Positions 42,501-58,054 of a DNA stretch of 64,000 nucleotides are shown here, one piece after another. The notes beneath the pieces are model-generated. The model ran no database searches. It saw nothing but the letters and a program-made list of their open reading frames with translations, and was not told where the DNA came from. Both the position numbers and the translations under genes were made by a program. The DNA comes from Bolinopsis microptera (lineage: Eukaryota > Ctenophora > Tentaculata > Lobata > Bolinopsidae), in assembly GCF_026151205.1 (NCBI RefSeq), contig NC_087080.1, positions 5,869,096 to 5,933,095 on the forward strand, in the 5' to 3' direction. Every line of letters begins with the position of its first letter. Within the stretch, counting starts at the first letter, position 1.

Positions 42501-45500
42501 AGCAAAATCAAGACAAAGCGAAATTCTGATCCTCAAGAACGATCTCGTTATTGATTCCCATGAACCGATCGGTAATGATATAACTAATTATATTATGCAC
42601 TATAACCCACGACGAAATCAATCTTCAAATCTCGATTACAATGAACGCTAAATAATAATCAGTGAGACAACGTAATTATGGTAATTGCTTTTATTACCGT
42701 TCCGCTCCATATCCTCTTTTACTAGTATCCATGATTGGTTCGGGAAAGAAGAAATTAAGATCCAGGTCTATTATTCGTAGCAAAACTATAAAAGGTGTAT
42801 CATAAGTAAAAATATGTTACTTTCATAGGTAAGCTTAGGAAGCACTAACGTTAATAAATAATCATTAAACTTAGCGCACTGATTATTATTGATTATTCAG
42901 TGTCCAGTGACAAGCGGTGAAAGTTTTACAAAGCTAAAAAATGCATGACAAACACATTAAGTAAAGCCAATGCACCCGGCTGCACTGCACCGTTATGGTA
43001 GATCAAAGGCTCTGTTTACTTTATTTCAGTAAAATTAGTAAACATGTCAATAAAAGCTGCCCGGCCCACATTGAAGGTAAACAATTATTTTGCTACCATT
43101 AACCAGCAGTAAAAGAGTTACTAACATCAAAGTGATCTCAACCAACTCCAAAACATTTGCTACAATCAACAAACTCTAAAAATGTTACCTCCTCAAAACT
43201 TTGTACCCTCTGAAAGGTTGACGCACTCTTCAAACCGCACTGTCATCTCAACAAACGCTCCATTGAACTAGTAATTAGGTACTATTACGGCTGTTTGCTG
43301 CCTTTTTACCTGGAAATCGATTTACCCTTGACAAATTATCAGTTGACCGGCAATCAAGGCGCACCCGGGCCTAACACAAATCATATTTGATCCTGTATCT
43401 GATCCTGTTACTGAGTTGAAAATCAGACGAGGTAGACTGTTCCGTTGTTACGACCCAATCTTTTGTAACGATAAAAACAGCGATAAAACGATTGATCCAC
43501 AAAATCAAAGTTGTCGGGCGTCTAGTGATAATAAGAAACCAGCGATCTTTGACTACCTTAGATAATTAATTTGGTCTTGGATAATTAATTTTGTCCTAGA
43601 TAGTTATCTTGGCCCCGGAAATAAACTCTTTAAATTAAATAATCACTTCATCCCTGTTTTGACCTTAGTCGCTATATTCTCTACCCTGGACGGAGCGTTC
43701 AATGATTATTCTTAGTTGTTTCAGTACTTAAATCATTAATCTCTAAATTCGGCTAGATCAGATGAAAATGATTTAGGTAATTCTGTCTTTGAAATCCCTG
43801 ATCCTATACGATCAAAAGTTAAGAAACATTCTGAAATGCACGTACGTAAAATGAACCGCATCTTTGGTAACTAAATTACCCAAATTATTCTATCACTTTC
43901 CCCTTGTTTGCGTCTTGTAACTAAATCTAAATATATCAAATTTAAATAATCAGGAGACTCAAGCAGCTGGTCATTAAGTTAGAGAGATTAATCAACTAAC
44001 AGTAGTAACTAAACGAATATTCAAGTATCAATCTAAGGATATGATATGCGTTGGCCTCCGCCCAGTAAGGCGACTTACAGAGTCTCCATAATGAACATCA
44101 GTCGAGTATAATGGGAGGGAACGTGAATTATGCATGGGAAATAGAAACGCTATGTGGTCACCTGTGGGTCAATAAGTATTACTGAACGAAATTAATAAGG
44201 CGACTTAAAAACTAGTGTTTAGAAGCCCAAGCAAAAAGATCTGTAATTTACTGCTCTAAATTGTTGTTTAAATTCATTTGTCAAAGCATTTCATTTGGAG
44301 TGAAAACCAAATATATAGCTTCACTTCAACTGAAAAATTTCGCAACAAAAACTGTACCTACATAATACAGTTAGCAACCTGTTGTTGACAAACAGACTGC
44401 AGCTGATGCAGACAGTCTGCATCGGCTCCGCTTGGAGGAGAAACCTTTTAATGCTGCAAACCGTTAATATGTTAATTAATTGAACATGCAGCTCAGCTAA
44501 TTTCTGTTACGAGTCGTTACGGACAGCCTTGCAGTGCAGTCACGTGATTAGGGATTATTTAGGCAGCAGGTTTGTGTATGAAACATTAGTTTATAGTTTT
44601 TGTTGGTTTATAACAGGAATCAGATTTTAGAATGCAACGGCTAAAAAATTAAAATCACAGAAAACTTTTGTGGGCCAAAAGATCATACTTAGTATTTTGG
44701 AGGAAGGTTGGTACTTGGTGGCCACAGCGCTGTGACAGTGACCGCATGTCACTCAGGGATTGGCAGTAGAGAGTCTGGCAGTCTGACGAAACCCTTTTCA
44801 CAAAAAATACTGGCATGCAAAGAAAATTGGCTAGGGAGGCTGTGAGAATCAATACAAGTTAACATTTAATATTCTGTAGTCACATATGACTGATCTACAG
44901 TGCAGTATCAAACTTCTCATCATATTGACAATGAGTGCTAAGACTGCTCCAAGATCCCAAAAAATAAAATCTGCTGCTATGAACTTAATTGAGTAGTTAA
45001 GTTCTTGACCAGACGTTGAACTTATCAAGAAGTTACAGTTACCATAGAAGAACAGCTACACAGCTATAAAATAAATACATCAAAGTAATGAGTGGCAGAC
45101 TATAGGGAGCTGGTTAGCGACATGTAACTTTAGGAGTGAGGAGGCAGGGGAAGTGACATAAACTTGGAGCAAAGCAATCTCATTAATACGGCTGATCACG
45201 TGACATGATGAAACTATCGTTATTTTATGCAGGGAGGGGGGAGGGTTAAATCGTCACAAATCTTCATCACAAGATCAAAACTAACACGCCAAAGTTAATG
45301 AAAGGTCCCCCCTCCCCTTCGATATTATAGTTGTGTAAAGCAATCACTGAATCAGATTTATAGCGACCGTGATGCTCGATACCTATCGTGACTGAGTTTC
45401 ATTAATGATCAGCTGTTAGGCACTGAGATGGTAAGAAGCTAGGTAAGCTAAGTAAGCTACAGGTAAAATACGTAAAGTATAGATGAGGATCTAGATTCTA

Positions 45501-48500
45501 GGCCCTAGGGTTACTGTGAAGACGAAAGGTCACTAATGTGAGGCTGAGAAGCAATCAAGCAAGATAGTTAAGTACCAGCATTTACTTTTCGCATATTATT
45601 TAGCCCACTTGAGTAAAAGTGTGAGATCAGTATTTATAAAACCAGGTTACAGCAGATTTCTGGAAGGAACTTTAAAAAGTAAACACGATCGCCCTATAAA
45701 AATCACAATATTTATCCGTGCGATTGTGTTAAAAAAAGGTTAAACATTAGTCTTAGGTACTGCCATAAAACGGAATGGATTAAAATAGAGAAGACACCTT
45801 CGTGAAAATCAATTTGACTCTCCAAATGAACTAATAAGACGGAATATTGCACTGCTAAACGGCCAATTTTAAAGAGAACTGTAATAGATACCGTAAATAA
45901 GAAGGAAAAACATTTAAACGGGAATATCCGTGGGACTAATGCAATATTCCTAAAGAATAAAGATACTGACTCTGAGAAGTGTGGAGAAAACAGCTCAACA
46001 GGTAAAGTTAAGTGAGTCTGACGTAGCTTACATCTTTAGTTGACTAGTTGGTATTAACGTGGTACTAATCTGAAGATTGTAAAGAGTTTGGCCCCTGCAA
46101 CATCAATATTTCCGTTATTATGACCAGTGTATTTACAATATCAGACCTAGGGCTGATGAAGTACTTATAAATTAGGATGCTGTCCCCGTACTAGGTACTA
46201 ATGGTGTGTGATACTGTGATCAGTCTATATCGGATGCGTTTATCACTGTTTATCATGAGTTCAGACTACAATTGTCTTATAATTAATTCTTTATAACAGA
46301 GTAATGGTCTGTGAGTCTTGCTGTTTTTACGTGGTCATTGGTGTAAAACTGGGATATTGTGGTCGTTAGTCTGTGTAGGATATGGTTCTTAAGTCTTTCA
46401 TTGAGTTCCCTCCAGACTTTCAGAGCGTCATGTTTTATTCCGTGTTAAGGCCGTGGGAAAGTTTCTGGAGAAAGCCACAAATCTCTTTAATAAAGTGCTA
46501 AGCGGATCTGAACACCTGGAGTAACCTTGTTTCCTCATTTTCCCTCCAGTTTCCTCTTTTATTCTGTCGGTTACCACAAAAATTTAAAATTCACACACTA
46601 AAGCTATTCTCATCTGGTTATACGACTCTGTCCATTAGAGATGAATCAATGACTAGTGTATTTAAAATATCCATGGTGCATCGATAGTTTGATACTTAAA
46701 AATGGTTGTGAAGTGTGAACCAGGTTCACAGTGAACCTTGAGAACGATTTTAGTTTTAAATTTTCAACAAAATACCGAGCGATCTGTGTTAAAAGAGCGT
46801 TAAAAACTTCAAATATAATCTTTTAAATAAATATAATCTATTTAAATAAATTGAAGAATGATGGGACCGCGCGGGGCAGCAAAGCTTTTTAAACCACAAG
46901 GTCTCAAAAATGGGCTGGGAATGTCTAATAACTTGCCCGGTATACTACTAATTTAAAAGAATTTGTAGCTAGGCCAAATATTTCAAAAAAATCGACTTAA
47001 AAATAGTAAATCGGGAATATGATTAGTATGAAAAATCTACTCAATAATCCATGCGGTAAATTAGATATGTGCTCATGACAGTCGCAACAAAGCTCATCAT
47101 AATAGATTTACAAGATTTACAACGATTCACAATCGTTACAATTTGTAAATTTAAAAAGTTGCTACAATCTAGACAATTCGGTATACGAAGAATCTGTTTA
47201 CAGTGTTTTCACCTTGAACAAGAGGGACTGACTGGAGAAAAACGATCACAAGATTGTGAAGAACTCGGAAAATGACGGGGTTAGAATTACAGGCCTCCTG
47301 AGTCCTGATCCCTCATATCAGACCTTCAAGTGATGATGCGAGGATTAAATTAACAAAAATGATATTCTTAAAGTTAATTCTCATTCTCTTTAAGGATATA
47401 AAGAGAATTAGATCAAGGCCTTATTTAATCGCAGGGCAGCGATTGAAATGGTGCGATAAATCCATAATATATGTTGTCAACTGTTACCAGATATCGAGGA
47501 ATTTGTTACGTAACCCGAATTATTCCCGCCATTGTAAAATGAATTAAAATCTGGAGCAAGACGTAGATGGGATAGGTAAATCATAGCAGCGCTCCGTACG
47601 GTTATCAATAATGAGGGCAAAATTCCGGAGTCTGTGATGAATAGCATATCGAGGAGTCGGATATGAAATACTTAGGATAAGGTTGCCTTAGTCAATCTCT
47701 GTGATGAAATTCGATGTCGGGCTCGATCACCTCTGTGTTATTAAAATAATTTCGTGGGATCGAGCAAAGACTTATAAATAAAAATAGATAAATGCAGTAC
47801 CAAATTTCATTTGACTACCAGGGAACAAAGGGACTAAGCTTCAGACAAAGATAGGATCAAAATAGCATTAAAATTTGTCAAATTAATGTCGAAAGTCGCC
47901 ATAAAGAAGGATAATATCTCAGCAAACACACTGATATCCTTTTAATCTCAATCCGTAGAGCGATAAAGTCAGGTATATAAATAATAATCTAAAATCACGC
48001 AATGGTTTCACTTCTTACAGACATATCATGGCAATTAAGGGCCCAGAGGCAGCTGCTCAAGGCGATATCACCTCTATCAATAAAAAACCCCAATTACTCT
48101 TAGAGTGATCGCCGCAAACGACTCTCAATATCATTCACCTTCGTGAGGAGTAATATGGGATAAGCAGCTTCTCATTCGTCGACTCAGTCACGTGACCAAG
48201 AAATTGCAAGTCATTGGCGAAGAATGTACCCACGGTTTGAGTGGAAGCTTAATTGCTATGAATGGTTCAGAGGAGGTTCCAGTGCAAGGACCGGTTTCTC
48301 CCGAGGGAGTTCGGCACTTTGACATCAGCTTACAAATCGAAATACAACATCAAACGTTTTAAAATAATAATATAGTAAATAACATGTAGTCCGGTTTAAA
48401 TTTATCATTTAAATGAAGATAGTTAGTTCTGGACGATTTCTGGCTAAGGATTATGAAAGTTTGGGGGTTAGGTCGCTAGAAATGGAGGGTATAAGCTACC

Positions 48501-51500
48501 TCAGCACGCTACATTCCGGGACTCTGACCGGGCAGAGACAACTTCTACAGGTGACTAGAGTTCGGTACTGATCAGATCAAACGAAACCTAATTAGCATTG
48601 AAACTGAATAACGGCTAACTATTAATGTGATTTCATTTTAAACATGCGGTAAGTGCTGTGATAAAGGGTTGTGAATCATCACATTCTGTAACAGGGAACC
48701 ATACATTAACAGGGGTTAGTGGTTACAGTTCGAAAATTTTCAATATCAATTAATTTCCAGCCTAGTAACGGATCAAATCAATCTAAACACTAATAAGGGT
48801 GCAGGTTGTGCAGCCATTAGAAGTTGCTAAGAACTGTCTGAATAAGTGTTAAATGTTAAGTAATCACTCAAAAATCTTTTTCAATACCTAATACAGACGA
48901 AAAGCTCGATAAAACGACACGGTATTGTGGCACTAACCGGAATAAAACCGTCAGCGAACTCTGAAAGTGAACCGTACCCGGGAATTAGTTACAGTTTTTC
49001 CGTTTGGTTCTTCTCAAATGACGTTCGAACACCTGCCGAATACCTCGAACAAGTCTCACCCCTGCTGTTTGACTCCACCAGCCACCTAGCTGACACTGGC
49101 GCCAATTTACTTACAATCTGGAATATTTTGTAACCCTCAATATCAGTACATGTTATTCCGAGCTGTTATCGATTTGAGCACCGTATAAAACCATCTGCAC
49201 CGGCCATTAATGGCGTGGTTATCAGCTGCAGCTGTCTGCATACAGCAATACAGCATATGGAAACATGACCGGGCGGGCACATACCGGTGCGGGGATAAAA
49301 TACAGCAGCTTCGAAATTATCTCTAAAATCTGTAAACCAGAAGCTGTGAAGTGTGAAGTAAAGGGAGTTTAGGCTACTCGATAAAACAACAAGTTCCTAG
49401 TACAGACCGTTAATCGCGCAATCTGTACGTAATTTCAACAGTTCACAGTTATCAGCGATCACTTTTGTGGTTTGTCAAAGTACTTTAACACATAAAATTA
49501 GCTGATACGCCGACAAAGACCAAAACCTACATACCATTAACCATTGCTAAAAACCTAAAGGCTACATACCATCCGCGCTCTGTCCAACGCTAGATACAAT
49601 GTTTCAACTATTGAAGAGATACGGCATATCACAGAGCAGAAGATACAAGCAACAGACCTAACGACAACAACATCCCGCTCTATCTGCTCCAGTATTTGAC
49701 ATAGACTTGTCACTGTTTACCTTACCTCCCCGTCTACACCTCACCACGTGACGGCTCTCTAAACCAAATCTCTACTCCACCAGCTCCCTTGAAATACCCC
49801 TGAAATACTTTGATAAACGCCACTGATCGGGCCTTTAAATACCGAAGATACACTCAAATCCAAGTAGGTACAAACCCCGCCCTGTCAAGTACTAAGGACC
49901 TGTGGGTCAAAATATTAGTCTGGTAGTGAAAACATGATCTCTTCCGGGATTGGGTGATAGTATGTCACGTGGTGTGATTGTGAGTGTGTGATTGGGGAGT
50001 TGGGATATGACTGATTATCAGAACTTCCTCCAAGATATCCCCCCTTTTCCGTCTTGTTTAAAATTTTACCCTTTCTTATTCTATATTCAGGAGCTCATAC
50101 GTGTCAACTCATTTTGTCTAGTTTTGTATTTTGGTTTGACTTCCACGGTCGTGAGATCCGTGACTCACTAAGGACACGTGACGAACCACGTGACATCATC
50201 AGACTACCAATACTCCAGAACCGAGCTTCTACAGTACCAGCTGCGCGTGATTCATATAGATCGGTAGCCTCGAACCAGGGTGTGTTGGTATAAAGTTGAC
50301 TCATGTCTGCAGTAATCAGTCTGTGTCTCCCGCGAAGGATCAGCTTTTGCTCACGTGGGCCAGCTTTTGGCCACGTAGTTGGCAGACTAGTTTCTTCGAA
50401 AATTTGTCACCTTCATTTCATACTTCATGGGTTTGGATATCTTTAACGTAGAAGGATGAATAGTTCTTAACGTTGCAGACAGAAATCTAAGAATGCCGGA
50501 ATATTGAGAAGTCAATATTGAAAAGTTTTTTCACACCTCAATTCTTCATGGAAGCGAAAATTCTGCCGAAATATTTAAAATATTTGGTCCCACTCCGAAT
50601 CTAAACCGAGGTTTACTACCCAACAATAAAATAGGAACTCTACATAGACCTCATTCACAGGTGGTACTATTGAGCATTGAGCCACGCCTATAGCCCCACC
50701 TGCTCGCTTATATTATACCGTATGTTAAACTTAAACCAGCCTAAAATATGCAAATATCTTGTGAAATGTTTACAAAACAGTATGACTATGTTGAATATAC
50801 ACGTTATTTCATGATTTTAGAGCCTGCTTTAGTGTTAAAATATCGACTAAGATGAACGTTGTAACGTAAAAAAAGTGTTTCAACGATCTTGGGAAGGTAA
50901 ATTAAAAATTGTTGACTTAAGAAGATTGCCGCAAAATAGTTTCTCATAACAGAACGTGGATGGTGGCTGTTTACCTGATCAAGGTCTCATGATGAATTTC
51001 TCTGTTTAACACTAACAGTGATTGTTCCTGTAAGACCTCTCTAACAAGCAAACCTTCCTAAACTCGTGACATATGTGACCAGGTTATATAAGTATAACCT
51101 CGTGGTAAACCAGATGTTCAGGATGATTACTATCCAGTTCCCAGACATTCCAACTAACCCCTAGCAAGTCTCATTCTCTTTCCGGTCCTCTGTGGTTTGT
51201 TTACTCAGCTATGTCTTAATTGTACTTTATTTCAGTCAGTTTAGTTGTTTTGATAATCTTGTTTCCGAGAATATGTCAGCAATGTACGTGAAATATGTTG
51301 TGAATTTGCCAGAAATTTGTTTTGATAGAAAATGCGTGAAATTTGTAAGGAATGTGTCAAGAAACTGTCAGGGAAATGTCAAGAATATGTCAAGAATATG
51401 GCGCTGCCAGTTGCCACTCACCACTCACTGATTAAATTTCACACTCAGTTGATGCACTGTTCACAAGCAAGTCAGCAAGAGCCATGACTTCGGTCTACTT

Positions 51501-53975
51501 GCTGTGAAGTGTCTCAGCTACATGGGTTGGGGGTCACCCCTTTTTTAAAAACCATCATATGTTTCGAAAACTTTTGTTGTCACTGTTTTGTTTTTATCGC
51601 ATAGTGATTTTTTACTGTTGGTTAGCAAATTCTCAAGGAGGATAAGAGGAGCTCGACGCGATTGCTCGTTGAACGTCTTAAACTCGATAAGATTACAAGT
51701 CATATGCTATGCGTCGCACGTAAAAATGGTTCAAGCGGACACAAATTTCACAAATACGATTGCAGATTAAACTTTAATGATCCACCGAACTGACAAACTA
51801 AAGTACGGTCGTCATTTCGCCTTCTCCGGCTTGGTATTCGAGTCTTTCCTTGAACTAACAAAATAAATTAACGAAGGTATTTTCTGACTATTGCATGGCC
51901 ACTACCGGAAGAGTAACCAGCACGATAAGGTTTAAATATAAATATGAAGTTATGACACTGGCCTCTTAGGATTGTGGGTTCCTGACATCATTAAGAAATA
52001 AGATGAGTATTTACTGAATTAATAAGAGTTGAGTATCGACTGTTAGTCTTTACTGGATTACGATGACTTCAGTTTCACGGCTCATAGTCTTAACCGAATT
52101 TTTAGATTCTAGACATTGTCTTATAGTGTCTACTTAATGTCTAGGCTAGAAGGAAACATGAGAAGGTGAAATAGAATTACTGTGGGACCAATGATTAAAA
52201 CTTGTTCGGAATGGTGGCAATAATCGAATAATGTGTCAACAAATCGATTCTTAATTTAGATAAATACTCAGCTGATCAATAAACTGCAGTTTGTTCAATA
52301 CAAACGGGACCGTAATTGCTTTAACTGCGCTCAACTTAGCACAACAATGAAATTATCCGAGAACGTATTAGCAATCAAATTAAATGTGGAGACTCAATCT
52401 GGACCGCCACCTTGTTTGTATAGTCACTACATTTGTAATTTTGTTTGGGGAGTGATGACGTAGGTTTTTATGATGTAGCTCCAGCAAGGCTCCCTTTTTT
52501 TTGGTGACGCATTAACTTTGGAATCTGGTTTAGTTTTTGTCATTGTCCGAGTTTGTCGTATACCGTTTTGTTTGATATTTCTGTCTCGTTGCTAGCGCGG
52601 TAATAAAACAAATATCTGCTAAATAAGTAAAGACGTCTAAAACAGCTAGCAGATCAACAGAAGCAACTAGACGTCGTTCTATCCAGTTAAGAAGACAAGC
52701 TTCGAACAGAGGCAAGAACAATATTACCATTTAAGGAGATCTCATAAGATCTTATAAAGTTATAAGACAGAGCTTGAGTTGTACACTATCGAGACTGAAA
52801 GGAAGGGACCTTGTGACTCTTAATAACGGTGTTATTTGGTACCCACGTAGACATCCTCGAGGCAGTTCCACAAATCACGGGGTTTAAAGCTGGTCACGTG
52901 ACATGAGCGATCTTCTAACGTATCCCACGTGATAGAAACTGGTCAGCTTAATGTTTTAGTTCCTCGTAGAGATCTGCAATTAAATAGCAAGTCACATAAT
53001 GCCATTAAAGAATTTATCAGGAAACGGGCCTTGATTGTAATGCGTACACATAATATGCGGTAGCTATGCTGTGTAATTCATTTGCTGATGTACTCAATAG
53101 GTCTAAGCTGAAAATTGTATTGTTTAATTTATGGACTACCGATGAAAATATGGTTTTTAAACTCCATATTTTAATATTACTAAAGCAAGCATTTTACGGT
53201 ATCTGGCCATAGGCATATCTAAAAGCATTTCGAGACAACCATCTCCGAGAGTTCAACATACAAATCAAGATCACTTTATAATATAACCAGGTTAAACGAT
53301 ATTTGATGGGCGTTTAAATATTTGACAGCTTTATAACCGTGTGAACAGCTTTAAAGCTGAAGTTGAACACAGTTAAAGTAAGTAAGTAGTTACGACTTAT
53401 CGAAATATCTCTGGAGTCAATGAGTGGTTTAAAACGATTTTCGAGACTTTTAAACGCGAAATCCGATCAAATATAAAATATGAACCAAAACAAGAACATG
53501 GCACATGATAAATTAGTTATTCAGCGCAAATTGATCTTTGGATCTAAATTGGTTGAACAATGTTTGGCATACCTTAATTTAGAAATCTTGCCAAGCAACA
53601 TAAGATAGTTTTTAATAGCGTTGAATATTTTTGCTTGATGCCAGCGGTTGTAGAAATATTTTTGGACTTTCAGTTATTTTAACATAAGAAGAACATTATA
53701 TCCTCTTTCAGATGCCGGATCTTTGAGTAATCGGTACTTCCTAACTTTAATGAATTTATGTTTGTAGATTGATTGATTTAGGGACCATCAAAGATGTTTC
53801 GCAAGTAATTACTATTTTTAAGTCTTTGGTATTTAAAGTATGTAGACCTCTGAACCCACCTGTCAGGAGAAGAAAAAGTCACGAACTATTATGAATAGTA
53901 ATACAGTTAACGGATCCAGGATGCTGACGAATGACACGTATAATTTTGGATACCAACGATTGATACTTGTGCTAT
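39521..53975. other. Long stretch without a recognisable gene
   Basis: About 14 kb of AT-rich DNA. ORFs are short (up to 79 codons) and show no known domain. No transposon ends with duplications were found, in contrast to the regions on either side. CACGTG E-box cores recur (for example 48187, 49744, 50177, 50190, 52893). It may be intergenic or a large intron. Confidence 0.4.
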
Positions 53976-54070
53976 AAATAGATTGAGTGGTAATTTAATA
54001 AGTTACTTTATAATGCAAAATCAGGTTTTGCCTTAAAAAGTAACTTTTCCAATTACCACTCAATCTATTT
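53976..54070. ncRNA. 95-nt near-perfect hairpin, candidate miRNA precursor or foldback
   Basis: A perfect 20-bp stem (AAATAGATTGAGTGGTAATT with its complement) encloses a second stem (AAGTTACTTT with AAAAGTAACTT) and a terminal GCAAAA/TTTTGC stem around a 5-nt loop. Size and shape suit a pre-miRNA. No target-site duplication beyond a possible TA is seen, and I saw no second copy in the window. A small MITE is the main alternative. No evidence of transcription. Confidence 0.4.
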
Positions 54071-57000
54071 GAAAATCTACTAAAATCGAATCATATCTTG
54101 GTACTAATTTGACGTCATACATATCCAAAGCATGCTATCAGCTGCAATATCCATGAATCAGATGTTGCTATTTCAATAGAGAGACAACAAAATTACCAAA
54201 TTGGAATCTAAACGATAACAAAAACACTAGTGTGCGGTAACATTCGCCCTAAACCCTTGACATAGTGGCCTAGCTCCAAAATAGCTCCCCCATCACGAGA
54301 CGGATCAACCTGCACGTGATTGGTCCTCAAAACATTTACTCTGCTCAGATTGGCTGATAGCTTGAAACAATGGGGCGTATTGTTTGGGGTGTTTACCAAA
54401 CGGCTGGCTTTATTTCAACTTCCATCGAACTAGGCCTGCATTTCCGTGTATGTAGTGGAGAAAGTGGTAACATATAATGGTAAGCTATAGTAGTAACCTA
54501 TAGGTTGTAGCGAAGGAATGGTTTGTGATGGTATTGTCATGGTTACTGTAGGTTAGATAAGGGGGCCTGAGTTGTTGATTGAGATATACAGATCGCAAAC
54601 ATAATCAAGAAATCGAAAGCTATTTCGATTAAGAACATAATTCTGTACCATTTTAAGACGAAATTAGGAAATAATAGTTCCATTCTGGCCAATTGCCAAA
54701 TATCAGTTCACTCTAAGATGAGACTAAAACTAAAAGATAAAACTCTCTTCTGGTTGAATGAGCTCAATAAGGTCAGGAAGTCTCTTGGATAGTATATTTC
54801 ATGATATGCCGCTGAGTCGCTGGCAGTACCTGGTATGACGAGCAACTTGAGCGTGAACTGAGATCCTCGGATCTGAAAATTTTCTTAATCTAAACCATAA
54901 TTCCAGCCATTTCGGTATTTCCGTATCATTTTATAGAGACTACATTTCATTTGAGAACTATTTAATCATCTACTCCTGATCATATTCAATGAAGACTTGT
55001 ATAGACAAATAAATTATTGCAAATAAATTAGTAGAATTTAATTGAACCATTAATATAATACGAAAGCGGCTAAGCCTAAAATGTTGGACAACCTCATACA
55101 AATTCGTCAGGAATAGACTCGTAAGCCAGTTCCACGAAAGTGAAATGCCACCCCAGCTAACTCAGTTATGACCAGCAACAGCTTAAAGCAATTATTTAAT
55201 TCCAGTGCACCAGTTGAAATCTAGTCCTCTAGTCAAATAATACACAACACACGTTATTGAGTTTAATATTCTACAGAAATCAGCATAGGTAGGCATAGTA
55301 CAAAATCCAGACCAGCTTTCACGGCTCCAGCTAAATGGTCCGAGCCATTTTAACTGCTCCTTCATAAACAAAACGATTTCAGTAACCAGTAATTAGTTGT
55401 CTGTGCCGGGACCCCGACCGCGCTAAATTCGGCAATCTCGACAAAACTAGCTCATCCATAGCGTGGCTAAACGGCGTCGGGCCGTAGGAAATATTGAGGA
55501 AACGGTAGTAACGTACCGGGAAAAATATTTGTAAGCTGGTGGAGATACGACAGCTGCTGTCAGATCGTAATGAGGCGATTAGCGTCCAATTATCTCATTG
55601 CCTATACCACGTGGGCCTAATTAGATCGACCGGTTGGGACACAAAAGAATCTGATTAATCGGAGTAAAACTGAACAGAAAATTTTGGAAAACAGTGGGAT
55701 CAGATAGCTAATGTATTTAAAGAGTAAAGCGGTGGGCTAATGTTAGCGTATAGAGGAAAACGTAATTAAATTCTGATGAAAAGGGCACTAGCGAATGCAT
55801 TTAAGTGTTTAACTTTAAGTACTAAAAGCCACAGGGCCGAATAAATTAAATGTAGGAGTATCTCAAAACGTGATCTGACCTCACGTTTTCCTTGATTTCT
55901 GGGAGCTTAGCACTGGTTGATCTCACGCTAGTAATTACACTTCTAAATTGAATTAGCCTGACGGAACCGGAACTATGAGCGGTAATGACCGTCTCCAGAA
56001 CCGTCAAAACTGTCAGTACAGACTGTCCAAGTGTCTCTGTAATCATTGAAAACAGAAAATAGAGACACTGATTAAAAACAAGATGGGATAAAGCCACTGT
56101 TCATTTATGAAATTGAGAACATACCATCATTAATTGGTTAAGGATATCAACGGCCTAACGAATAAAAGGTAAAAACCAGCTTTACAAAACTACTTCGAAA
56201 TGGCTGACAAGGATGAAAAGTGATGGTAGCAGCTACCATATGTAAACCAATTTATCACTTTCAAAATACACAAAAAGCAGCTGCCTGACCACTGTAAGTG
56301 TTAGTTCCGCGAGAATACTGACTACTGTACGGGACTAATGCCAGGTTAAGACAGGACAGTAGCCAGGAGGTGGGCGTTGTCACCGTACAGCATACCTAGG
56401 ATCCCTCAAACCTAAGGATAGTACTTTTTAAAATGGACAAACATTGAGGAGTAGACATCGATAACCGGGAATAATGCCTGGTTAATCACTGGACCATAGC
56501 TAGATATTTCTATATTGGAGAGGTTTGGGATGGGAGCTATGGGCATAGTAAGGTATAAGGATCCCTCAAAAGTTGATATGGGACTTTTTAAAATGGGTAA
56601 ACATGAAGGATTCCGATTAGACATCGATTACTTTTGTCATCTGACAGCTCTTCGACCACACGTATCACTTACCTACATCTTACTTGTTTCAAGAGCTGCC
56701 CTCCAATTGAGGAGCTAGTAGTTTTCTAATCTCGATAATCTATAGTAAGATCGCGAGGATCACAGCAGATAAGGGGGGTTGAAATACCGTTATTAAAGGT
56801 TGTTTAGTATGCGAACCAATGATCATCTCTGTAGCTATTGAAACTGTCACTCCAGCTGTCAAAGTTCCTCCATATAAATCACTGATAAATTGATAAAGAT
56901 TTCAAATTTTGAGAATTTAAGGTGAGAGCAGAAAGAATGACGAATGATTGCGGGGAAATAACACCATTCTCTAATATTGTATAAATTGATATTTGGTTAA

Positions 57001-58054
57001 ATCACGATCTCTGAATTTAAAATGATGCTTGATTTAAAGTCGTATCAAATAAAATGCCATAAACGGTTTAACTTTAAATGCCTTAAGGAATTTAAGTCGA
57101 AAGCATGACAGGCTAGATACACCACAAATCAATCAATAGATCTGATTATGGTGTTCACGGTCTGGATATTTTGCATATCAAAATAGGATGTTTTACAGCA
57201 AATCTAATATACTAAATCTAATATAACCAAGAATTTAAAATTCTGTGAGTTGTGCGATCTGACAAGCATATTAGTGTGACCGACCCTTAAACCACAGTAC
57301 TGTCAGCGCCCAAATTTAGAGTGAAGGAACGCTCAAAGCATTTCCTGACTGCTTTTAAAAACATCTCTCAAATAAAGTCTCGATTACAGAATTACGACCG
57401 AACAAAAGAGACTGACAAATTTTAAACGCAGCGGTTTTTGAAAGAATTTAGAAATAAAATGTCAACGCAGTAATCAGTAAATGCAAATAGTGCGTACCGG
57501 GTTGAAAACCGATATCCCGGAGAAAAAAGTATGTTGGATCCCCACAGAGTAATGGTAGTCATTAAGCCAGACGAGTTCTATTAATAGATCAAGCTTCTGG
57601 AATGTAATTACTTAAAATAGACTTTAGAGCGCTAATAGTATATAATAACCGTGGTATAGCTTGATTAATATGTTAATGGAATAATGAATCGAGTTCACAA
57701 ATTACGACGTAAGAATAAGATATATCATGGTGAGTGGTGATGAATGTACGTTTTGCACATGTTCGACTTAATTGATTAGAAATAGCTGGGACTCTTCCTA
57801 ATTATAAAAGCATAATCAATTATGGATGCATTATGCAAATAATATGTACATTAATTCTACTTCACTCATGTACTGACAAATACTTTTGGCCTGATGATCA
57901 CACCTTATTTAGACTAATTAACAGGTCGTTCTAAGTCTCTTGGTTCTGCTGTTCACAATTCACATGAATAATCAACAGTAACGTACACGCTTTGTTACCT
58001 TTGCACTTGTCCAATGTCCATAAAACAGAGTCATTGAACACCTGTCTAATTCAC
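54071..58054. other. No gene seen
   Basis: AT-rich DNA. A diverged direct repeat of about 65-70 bases (GATCCCTCAAA ... CTTTTTAAAATGG ... AGACATCGAT) lies at 56400-56462 and 56560-56632. Nothing else recognised. Confidence 0.35.
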
